From NCBI GenBank assembly GCA_903892365.1, contig CAITIF010000187.1, forward strand, positions 1 to 6,165: DNA of 6,165 bases. Reading direction: 5' to 3'. How positions within the stretch are numbered: the stretch's first letter is position 1; every line of letters begins with the position of its first letter. The translations under genes and the position numbers were made by a program. Below, in pieces: positions 1 to 5,374 of the stretch. The notes beneath the pieces were generated by a model that ran no database searches, was not told the DNA's origin, and worked only from the letters and a program-made list of their open reading frames with translations. This DNA is from an uncultured Pirellula sp. (GTDB lineage: Bacteria > Planctomycetota > Planctomycetia > Pirellulales > Pirellulaceae).

Positions 1-1
1 G

Positions 2-1330
2 GTTTTGCTGTTGGAACAGCATTATAAATTGGGTGGGCTGGCCACTTGGTTTAAGCGTCCTGGCGGACACACCTTTGACATTTCCCTGCACGGTTTTCCG
101 TACGGGATGCTGAAGAGTTGCCGAAGGTATTGGAATGACGATATCGCTTCCAACATTCATCAGCTTCATAACATTCGGTTCGACAATCCGATGTTTTCGC
201 TGACGACGACCTTCAATCGCGAGGATTTCACTCAGTTGCTGATCAGCAAGTTTGGAATCGAGCAAGAGAACGTCCAAAAGTTCTTCGATACGGCTCGCAG
301 CATGAACTTCTACGATGATCAGTCGATGACGACTCGCGAGCTATTTGAAAAGTTCTTTCCAGGTCGCGAAGATGTAGTTCGTCTTCTGATGGAGCCAATC
401 ACTTATGCAAACGGTTCCACGCTAGAAGATCCAGCGATTACGTACGGCATCGTGTTCTCCAACTTCATGGCCAAAGGGGTTTTCATTTACGAGGGAGGCA
501 CCGACGACTTGGTCAGCAAGATGCAAGCAGAGCTGATCAAGAATGGCGTGGATGTTCGAATCCGTTGCGATGTTTCTAAGATTTTGGTGGGATCCGGCGG
601 TGTGCAAGGGGTCGTGGTCAATGGCAGAGAAATCAAATGCAAAGCCGTCGTAAGTAATTCCAACTTGCGATCAACCATCCTGAACATGGTTGGCACCGAG
701 CATTTCGATCCCCAGTTCCTTTCCGACGCCCAGGCGGTTCGACTGAACAACAGCAGCACTCAAGTCTACATGGCATTGAAGCCAGGAGTAACGATTCCCG
801 AATCGACGGGCGATTTGTTGTTTTGTTCTACGGCACCGTTGTTCCGAACGAACTTGCTGCTCGATCGTAACATCACGTCAAGAACATTCAGCTTCTACTA
901 CCCAAAGACTAGGCCGACGGGCAAGGAACGATTTGCCATCGTCAGCAGCACGAACGCGAACTGGAGCGACTGGTCCGAATTGAATGAGGAAGAATACGAA
1001 GCGAGCAAGCAGGACCTGGTCGAAACGACACTGGATGCGCTCGAAAAGTACGTTCCCAATTGTCGTGAGATGATTGAACATGCAGAGGCTGCGACGCCGC
1101 GTACGTTCCATCACTACACCAAGCATCAATCCGGCGCCAGCTTCGGCACCAAGTTTGAAGGGCTGGCGGTTTCTCGCGGTTTACCGCAACAAATCAAAGG
1201 CCTCTACCACGCTGGCTCGGTTGGAATCATCATGTCCGGATGGCTGGGAGCCATTAACTACGGAGTGATCGTTTCGAACGAAGTCGATACCATGCTGTGC
1301 AAAGCTGGCACACCGATGCCCGCTGTTTAG
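2..1330 (+). CDS. Phytoene desaturase / carotenoid isomerase-type FAD oxidoreductase, 5' end missing
   Basis: This is the C-terminal part (about 442 residues) of a flavin amine-oxidase/CrtI superfamily enzyme, which desaturates, isomerises or oxidises polyene substrates such as carotenoids using FAD. The reading frame is open to the window edge. The visible part begins inside the Rossmann fold with [12 protein letters not shown], where the Glu (codon 14-16) is the usual ligand of the FAD ribose and LGG follows. The GxGxxG motif, about 25-35 residues upstream, is outside the window, so the TTG at position 5 is not the true start. Further family marks are [15 protein letters not shown] near 490-535, followed by a beta-strand segment ending in KAVVSNSNL (the second FAD-contact region), and the C-terminal [22 protein letters not shown] near 1199-1262, which caps the flavin. 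Planctomycetes make C30 carotenoids with CrtN/CrtP-like members of this family, so such a role is plausible, but the exact reaction cannot be read from the sequence. No terminator is obvious after the stop. Confidence 0.85.
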   Translation, partial: VLLLEQHYKLGGLATWFKRPGGHTFDISLHGFPYGMLKSCRRYWNDDIASNIHQLHNIRFDNPMFSLTTTFNREDFTQLLISKFGIEQENVQKFFDTARSMNFYDDQSMTTRELFEKFFPGREDVVRLLMEPITYANGSTLEDPAITYGIVFSNFMAKGVFIYEGGTDDLVSKMQAELIKNGVDVRIRCDVSKILVGSGGVQGVVVNGREIKCKAVVSNSNLRSTILNMVGTEHFDPQFLSDAQAVRLNNSSTQVYMALKPGVTIPESTGDLLFCSTAPLFRTNLLLDRNITSRTFSFYYPKTRPTGKERFAIVSSTNANWSDWSELNEEEYEASKQDLVETTLDALEKYVPNCREMIEHAEAATPRTFHHYTKHQSGASFGTKFEGLAVSRGLPQQIKGLYHAGSVGIIMSGWLGAINYGVIVSNEVDTMLCKAGTPMPAV

Positions 1331-1343
1331 CATCTCAGGAATC

Positions 1344-1431
1344 AAGAATCCCCAGTATTAAGAATCCTTGTACGATTGCAGAAATCGGAACTACAATAGG
1401 AATCCATCCAAGCTGTTCCCTCCACGAATCC
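1344..1431. repeat. Four GAATCC hexamers in the gap before nusB
   Basis: GAATCC occurs at 1346-1351, 1362-1367, 1400-1405 and 1426-1431. The first two copies extend to an identical AAGAATCC octamer, 16 bases apart (1344-1351 and 1360-1367). The 138-base gap between the oxidoreductase and nusB contains no convincing gene or hairpin. The repeats may be chance, or may be sites for a regulator of nusB; nothing in the sequence distinguishes these. Confidence 0.35.
1368..1397 (+). promoter_or_regulatory. Possible sigma-70 promoter for nusB
   Basis: The -10-like hexamer TACAAT at 1392-1397 matches five of six consensus bases. It sits 18 bases after a poor -35-like TTGTAC at 1368-1373. Transcription would start near 1404, about 65 bases before the nusB ATG. 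The weak -35 and the lack of knowledge of planctomycete promoters make this only a candidate; nusB could also be read through from the upstream gene, since no terminator is visible between them. Confidence 0.25.
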
Positions 1432-1468
1432 CCATCCTTTCCGCTCTTTCCCAATTGAAACAAGCAGT

Positions 1469-1921
1469 ATGACCACACGTCGACGTGCCCGAGAAGTATC
1501 CCTTCAAGTTTTGTACGAAGAGGACATTCACCCTCTTCGCGAGCTTTCGATCGCGGATGAATTCTTGGCGAAACGAATGCTTCATAACAAGCCGTTAATC
1601 GCGTTTGCACAAGAACTGCTTGCTGGGGTTCGTAAGCACCGTGACGAGCTAGACAAGATCTTGACCAAGCATGCATCGAACTGGTCGGTAAAGCGAATGA
1701 CCACCATCGATCGCAACATTCTGCGCATGTCAACGTACGAGATGGTTTATGGGAATGTTCCTGGACGAGTCTCCATCAACGAGGCCATCGAGCTTGCGAA
1801 ACGGTACGGCAGCAAAAACTCGGGCCAGTTCGTCAACGGAATTCTAGATCGCGTTTTGCGTGAGCATACCGAAAGCAAAAAAGAGGCCGCGTCCAAGGAA
1901 CCAGCACCTGCGGGAAGCTAG
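1469..1921 (+). CDS. nusB: Transcription antitermination factor NusB
   Basis: NusB is a small all-helical cytoplasmic protein that pairs with NusE (ribosomal protein S10), binds boxA RNA and keeps RNA polymerase transcribing rRNA operons. The 150-residue product is near the usual family length. It starts with the typical arginine-rich RNA-binding helix (TRRRAREVSLQVLYEED) and carries the hallmark C-terminal half: NWSVKRMTTIDRNILRMSTYEM (about residues 71-92), then SINEAIELAKRYGSKNSGQFVNGILDRVLRE (about 101-131). The last 18 residues are a Lys/Glu/Ala-rich tail beyond the conserved fold. The ATG at 1469 is chosen because it puts the conserved helix right at the N-terminus; it has no clear Shine-Dalgarno sequence. 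The ribH gene that often precedes nusB in bacteria is not present here; a CrtI-like gene is upstream instead. Identification is firm. Confidence 0.96.
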   Translation: MTTRRRAREVSLQVLYEEDIHPLRELSIADEFLAKRMLHNKPLIAFAQELLAGVRKHRDELDKILTKHASNWSVKRMTTIDRNILRMSTYEMVYGNVPGRVSINEAIELAKRYGSKNSGQFVNGILDRVLREHTESKKEAASKEPAPAGS

Positions 1922-1926
1922 CCTGC

Positions 1927-1971
1927 GAGCTCGGTTCAGGGTGAGCTTGGGTTCAGGGTGAGCTCGGTACG
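1927..1971. repeat. Short tandem repeat, 16-17 base unit
   Basis: Two near-identical units, GAGCTCGGTTCAGGGT (1927-1942) and GAGCTTGGGTTCAGGGT (1943-1959), are followed by the start of a third, GAGCTCGGTACG (1960-1971). The 15-base core GGTTCAGGGTGAGCT occurs exactly twice, at 1933-1947 and 1950-1964. The array begins six bases after the nusB stop and runs into the last codons of the minus-strand membrane-protein gene. It probably arose by local duplication, and it supplies one arm of the hairpin described at 1954-1982. Confidence 0.7.
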
Positions 1972-2360
1972 ACCGAACCCTGTCTAATCCGCGAAAAGAC
2001 TTCTACCAACCCCCATTCCACTTCGATGTTTTTATCGTGAGCGAGCTGGATAGCCTGCTCTTCAATCTGTTTCGCAGTTCGGCCTTGAAGTGGCTTGCTG
2101 TATGCGGATACCGTCTGCACGACGGGAACAAGAAGGCAAGCGACAATGACAAGTGCCCAAACCCACTCCAAATAAGCTCGTTCTGAGCGACGGTCGGAAT
2201 ACTGCTCACGCGCGGTGTGAAGAACTTGTCCGCGGAGCTTGTCGGAGGGGACAACATAATGGGAAGCGGAACGAATCAGCGCTTCCAATGCCAGTTGATC
2301 CTTGGCGTTCAAGGCATCATCGTTAGGTTGGCTATCGGAAGGGTTTAGGCTACGACCCAT
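1953..2360 (-). CDS. Single-pass membrane protein, candidate anti-sigma factor
   Basis: The product is a 135-residue protein with no family I can name with certainty. The first ~63 residues are hydrophilic and include ALEALIRSASHYVVPSDKLRGQVLHTAREQYSDRRSERAYLEW. The P-x-x-LR-x-x-VL-x-x-A pattern followed by a basic stretch is common in planctomycete proteins encoded beside ECF sigma factors. One transmembrane segment follows (about 64-86, WVWALVIVACLLVPVVQTV), then a ~49-residue tail. No HxxxCxxC zinc anti-sigma motif is present. The start at 2360 is chosen over an upstream in-frame ATG at 2390 because GGAAGAGG lies just before it, the clearest ribosome-binding site in the window. It overlaps the sigma-factor gene by 11 bases, which implies translational coupling and balanced amounts of the two proteins. 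By position and topology it may hold the sigma factor at the membrane; this is inference. A non-regulatory membrane protein is the alternative. Confidence 0.75.
   Translation of the reverse strand: MGRSLNPSDSQPNDDALNAKDQLALEALIRSASHYVVPSDKLRGQVLHTAREQYSDRRSERAYLEWVWALVIVACLLVPVVQTVSAYSKPLQGRTAKQIEEQAIQLAHDKNIEVEWGLVEVFSRIRQGSVVPSSP
1954..1982. terminator. Candidate terminator hairpin between convergent genes
   Basis: An outer stem CAGGG (1954-1958) pairs with CCCTG (1978-1982), and an inner stem TCGGT (1964-1968) pairs with ACCGA (1972-1976) around an ACG loop. The stems are separated by an asymmetric internal loop. Only a poor T-run (TCTAAT) follows on the plus strand. It lies just after nusB, so it could end nusB transcription. 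On the minus strand it overlaps the last codons of the membrane-protein gene, so a role there is less natural. The imperfect stem and weak T-tract keep confidence low. Confidence 0.4.
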
Positions 2361-2934
2361 GTTTCGCCTCTTCCTTTTGCGTTTCTTCAAACAGCGATCG
2401 CAGTGGACCCGCTAGCTTGCTCAGCGCGTATCGGTAGCGGCTTGCGACGGTGGCCAAAGGCATATCAAGCAACTGAGCAATTTGGGCGAAAGTCAGGTCT
2501 TCCCAAATCTTGAGAACGACCACTTCGCGTTGCTCAATGGGCAGGGTTCTCAGGGCTAGCCAGACTTGGCGAAAGGTGTCCTCCTGTTGCAGCTGATCAA
2601 CCGTGCGCCGGGTAACCAGATCGGTAAGGTTGTCGATCAAGGACCAACGCTTCTTCTTTCGCAGCACGACCAAAGCTTCGTTACGAACCATTCGCAGCAA
2701 ATAATGCCAGGGCTGATCCGACTGGAGCAGCAAATGGACGTGCGTGGCGACTCGGATCAAGGCTGCTTGAACCGCATCTTCGGCATCATGCTGATTTCGC
2801 GTTATGGTTACGGCGAATCGGACCAACCGCATCGAAGATAAATCGTACAGTCCAGACAGAGCCGGAGCGCCGCTCTCCGCGATTCGCTGAGCGCACAGAC
2901 GTACTTTATGGGACATGGAGTCGGAGGTTGTCAT
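2350..2934 (-). CDS. ECF-type RNA polymerase sigma factor
   Basis: This 194-residue sigma-70 family protein has only regions 2 and 4, as in extracytoplasmic-function sigma factors, which direct RNA polymerase to a small set of stress or envelope promoters. Region 2 spans about residues 26-97: LVRFAVTITRNQHDAEDAVQAALIRVATHV is the core-polymerase-binding helix with the AEDxVQ signature, and PWHYLLRMVRNEALVVLRKKKR is the -10-recognising part. Region 4 spans about 122-178: ALRTLPIEQREVVVLKIWEDLTFAQIAQLLDMPLATVASRYRYALSKL, with a clear helix-turn-helix from about 147. The ATG at 2934 gives a full N-terminus; a second ATG six codons in (2916) is possible, and neither has a good Shine-Dalgarno. The gene overlaps the membrane-protein gene downstream (stop at 2350, next start at 2360) and is divergent from the ABC exporter operon. 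The family call is firm; the ECF subgroup and the signal are unknown. Confidence 0.93.
   Translation of the reverse strand: MTTSDSMSHKVRLCAQRIAESGAPALSGLYDLSSMRLVRFAVTITRNQHDAEDAVQAALIRVATHVHLLLQSDQPWHYLLRMVRNEALVVLRKKKRWSLIDNLTDLVTRRTVDQLQQEDTFRQVWLALRTLPIEQREVVVLKIWEDLTFAQIAQLLDMPLATVASRYRYALSKLAGPLRSLFEETQKEEAKHGS
2361..2380 (-). promoter_or_regulatory. Strong ribosome-binding site for the membrane protein
   Basis: Read on the minus strand, the bases before the ATG at 2360 are AAAAGGAAGAGGCGAAAC. GGAAGAGG is a good Shine-Dalgarno sequence, with its 3' end about six bases from the start codon. It lies inside the sigma-factor coding sequence. It decides the start of the downstream gene, because the alternative ATG 30 bases earlier is upstream of this site. 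Confidence 0.6.
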
Positions 2935-2995
2935 GGTTAGAGTTTAGGATGCGCGAGTAGCCGGCAATTGTCTAACCAAATTTTCATTTTTCCCG

Positions 2996-3016
2996 CCTTG
3001 AACTCGCTGTTCAGGG
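2996..3016. promoter_or_regulatory. Imperfect dyad TGAAC-N5-GTTCA in the divergent region
   Basis: TGAAC (2999-3003) and GTTCA (3009-3013) are perfect inverted copies separated by five bases. Two further C-G pairs (2996-2997 with 3015-3016) lie outside one mismatch. The dyad sits 62 bases upstream of the sigma-factor start. GAAC is also the typical -35 core of ECF promoters, and it is present here on both strands, but I see no matching -10 at the right distance. It may be an operator, a small hairpin, or chance. Confidence 0.35.
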
Positions 3017-3041
3017 GCCTTTGGTTTGGAACGAACATAAA

Positions 3042-3063
3042 TTTCACAAGATTTGTTGTGAAA
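3042..3063. promoter_or_regulatory. Perfect 22-base palindrome TTTCACAA-N6-TTGTGAAA, candidate operator
   Basis: TTTCACAA (3042-3049) and TTGTGAAA (3056-3063) are exact reverse complements with 8-base arms and a 6-base spacer (GATTTG). The site lies about 107 bases before both the sigma-factor start (minus strand) and the ABC exporter ATG (plus strand). The stem is AT-rich and has no T-tract suited to a terminator, so a binding site for a dimeric regulator is the better reading. An -10-like AATAAT at 3092-3097 lies downstream on the plus strand but lacks a good -35. Confidence 0.5.
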
Positions 3064-3169
3064 AATAACTGGGCGATTGCCGATTTAGCTCAATAATGCT
3101 GTTCAAAATGATTCCGGGTTGTCTGCGTCGGACCCCTTGTGACTGGTAACTTTATTGAAATGCTCTGAA

Positions 3170-5371
3170 ATGTTGAGTCAAGCGCCTGATTCGCGGACCG
3201 GAGATTCCCTCAAGGATGTACTTCGTGGAATGCTAGCAGAATTGTCCATTCGATTGGACGTTCCCGTGGAAAGTTCTCGGATCCAGCAAGCTTTGAACGA
3301 CTCGTTTATTGATTTGAGTCCCGATACGCAGGACGGGCTCACCGTCGCATTGATGCGTGCTGCGCACAGCATTGGAATTCGGCTGGCACCGGTCGAAATC
3401 AATGAAGACGGGATTTGGCAATTGTTGTTAGACGAGTTTTCGATTGCCATGGTACAACGCACGCCGGCCATCCCAACGGCTTGGGTATTTTCCCACGTCT
3501 CAGCTCGGCATTCCGAGTCTGCAAAAATTGATCCCAGCGGGAAGGTGACGGACTCTTTTTCGAAAGCGGCTTTGAAGCAAGTGGTTTCGAAGGCCGAGGC
3601 GCCGATTTTCTTTGTTGCCGAACCAACCTTAGTTTGCCAAACGATATCTTCTCACCACCAACCGGAAAACGACAAGATTCATCGCGTCACCAATCAGCAC
3701 GGGCATGGCCATGGGCACGACCACCGTCACGAACATATTTCACCGCAGCGAAGGATGCTTCGTTTTTTGAAGTTTGAGACGCGAGATATTTGGTCGCTGT
3801 GTATTTTTGGTTTCGTGGTCGCGGTTTTGGATCTTGCGACCCCGTTGGCTGTGGAGCAAATGGTGACCACCATTGGATTCGCAAGTTTGACCCAGCCCCT
3901 TGTGTGGCTAGCTGTGGCTGTTTTTGCGATCCTAACGTTGTCGGCGGTTATCAAAGCGTTGCAGTTTTTCATCGTCGAAATTCTTCAGCGACGGATTTTC
4001 GTCCGAGTGGTTGGAGACTTAGCAGAACGTTTACCTCGATTGCAGCGTGAATCGATGGATGGGATTCACGGACCAGAAATGGCCAACCGCTTTTTTGACG
4101 TGATGACAGTTCAAAAGGCCACCGCTTCGCTGTTAGTGGAAGGCTTATCTTTGATTATCCAGACGTTAACAGGTCTTTTACTGTTGGCACTTTACAGTCC
4201 GTTTTTGTTAGCGTTCGATATTGTTTTGGTTATGGCCATGACCGTGCTGCTATATTTCTTAGGACGTAATGCGGTTCGAACTGCAATCGAAGAATCGTTG
4301 GTGAAATATCGAGTGGCGCATTGGTTGCAAGATGTGATTGGAAATCCGATCGCATTTCAAGTGCACGGCGGTGGCGAGTTGGTGGTCGATAGGTCGAACC
4401 GATTGACGGTGGAGTATCTGGCGGCTCGCCGAAAGCATTTCGTGGTTTTGATGCGTCAGACCTTGTTTGCATTGATGTTGTACGCGGTTTCGATATCCGC
4501 GATCCTGGCCTTGGGAGTTTGGCTGGTTCTCTCCGACAGTCTTTCGATGGGACAGCTTGTCGCGAGCGTGTCGGTGGTTGTCGTAGTGGTTGGCGCATTT
4601 TCCAAGATTGGAAAGTCTCTCGAGTCTTTCTATGATTTGATGTCAGCAGTTGATAAAGTGGGGCACCTGATCGATTTGCCAACTTTGCCACCTTCGCGTT
4701 CGTTGGATGCGGGTGTCGGTCCGGTGGATGTTCGCCTCCAATCGCTCGAAATCCAAGGACGCGGGCACCACGGAATCACGATCGGGGATCTGAAAGTCGA
4801 GAGCGGGAATCGATTTGCGATTGCTGGCGAGGGAGAGTGCGGCAAATCCGTTCTTATGCACACGTTATGTGGATTGCGTGCGCCTTTAAGTGGGGCTGCT
4901 GAAATCGGTGGAATAGACTCGCGCGAGGTCAACCGATTCGCAGATGGATCGATGGTTTCTTTTGCGTCCGACATCGAAATCTTTCACGGTACTTTTCTGG
5001 AAAACATTTCCTTAAACCGTATCTCAGTCACCTCGGCAGAGGTTCGAGAAGCTCTGCAATTGGTCGAGATGTGGGACGAATCGCTTGGACTTCCTAACGG
5101 CCTGGAGACCATGCTTCAAAGTGGTGGCTTTCCTTTGAGCGGAAGCCAAGCTGCACGATTGATGATTGCTAGGGCAGTTGCGACCCGCCCTCGGCTGCTG
5201 TTGATTGACGGAACGCTCGATCGCTTGCCACCCAAGATGCGATCTAATATCTGGAAGAATCTCAGCAATCGCAAGCAACCTTGGACGCTCATTGTGGCGA
5301 CTCACGACCAAGAAATTATCGCCCTTTGCGACAGCCACAAAGACCTGCTCGCCAATAGTTCAGGACACTAA
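3170..5371 (+). CDS. ABC exporter, fused permease and ATPase, with N-terminal extension and His-rich linker
   Basis: This 733-residue half-transporter is of the type I secretion/MsbA-like exporter class, paired with a HlyD protein. Residues ~1-165 form a soluble domain. Its middle (MRAAHSIGIRLAPVEINEDGIW, then PTAWVFSHV) recalls the fold pattern of C39-like domains, but no catalytic Cys/His pair is evident. Residues 177-189 are HGHGHGHDHRHEH, a possible metal-binding linker. Membrane segments fall at about 208-228, 244-268, 320-364 (two) and 424-478 (two), making six. The ATPase domain is about 518-733: Walker A GEGECGKS (553-560), signature LSGSQ (656-660), Walker B LLLID (Asp680) and switch His712. 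The Q-loop Gln is replaced by Ser600 and the catalytic Glu after Walker B by Gly681. Either the ATPase is degenerate or another residue takes over. The ATG at 3170 is chosen; an in-frame TTG at 3155 would add five residues, and neither has a strong ribosome-binding site. The substrate is unknown: peptide, lipid or small molecule are all possible. Confidence 0.9.
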   Translation: MLSQAPDSRTGDSLKDVLRGMLAELSIRLDVPVESSRIQQALNDSFIDLSPDTQDGLTVALMRAAHSIGIRLAPVEINEDGIWQLLLDEFSIAMVQRTPAIPTAWVFSHVSARHSESAKIDPSGKVTDSFSKAALKQVVSKAEAPIFFVAEPTLVCQTISSHHQPENDKIHRVTNQHGHGHGHDHRHEHISPQRRMLRFLKFETRDIWSLCIFGFVVAVLDLATPLAVEQMVTTIGFASLTQPLVWLAVAVFAILTLSAVIKALQFFIVEILQRRIFVRVVGDLAERLPRLQRESMDGIHGPEMANRFFDVMTVQKATASLLVEGLSLIIQTLTGLLLLALYSPFLLAFDIVLVMAMTVLLYFLGRNAVRTAIEESLVKYRVAHWLQDVIGNPIAFQVHGGGELVVDRSNRLTVEYLAARRKHFVVLMRQTLFALMLYAVSISAILALGVWLVLSDSLSMGQLVASVSVVVVVVGAFSKIGKSLESFYDLMSAVDKVGHLIDLPTLPPSRSLDAGVGPVDVRLQSLEIQGRGHHGITIGDLKVESGNRFAIAGEGECGKSVLMHTLCGLRAPLSGAAEIGGIDSREVNRFADGSMVSFASDIEIFHGTFLENISLNRISVTSAEVREALQLVEMWDESLGLPNGLETMLQSGGFPLSGSQAARLMIARAVATRPRLLLIDGTLDRLPPKMRSNIWKNLSNRKQPWTLIVATHDQEIIALCDSHKDLLANSSGH

Positions 5372-5374
5372 AAG

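Noticed and set aside
1335..1733. 132-codon minus-strand frame across the nusB start
   Set aside because: It overlaps the well-supported nusB gene on the opposite strand and shows no recognisable domain.
2360..2390. Upstream ATG at 2390 as start of the membrane protein
   Set aside because: It would add ten Lys/Arg-rich residues (MKKRKRKRRN) that come from reading the A-rich ribosome-binding region. The ATG at 2360 has a proper Shine-Dalgarno sequence and a typical short overlap.
3042..3063. CRP/FNR binding site
   Set aside because: The CRP consensus is TGTGA-N6-TCACA. Here the half-sites are in the opposite order (TCACAA-N6-TTGTGA), so the match is only superficial.
4230..4974. Minus-strand frames of 114-153 codons inside the ABC exporter
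   Set aside because: They are antisense shadows of conserved membrane and ATPase segments, with Arg/Pro/Ser-rich composition and no domain.
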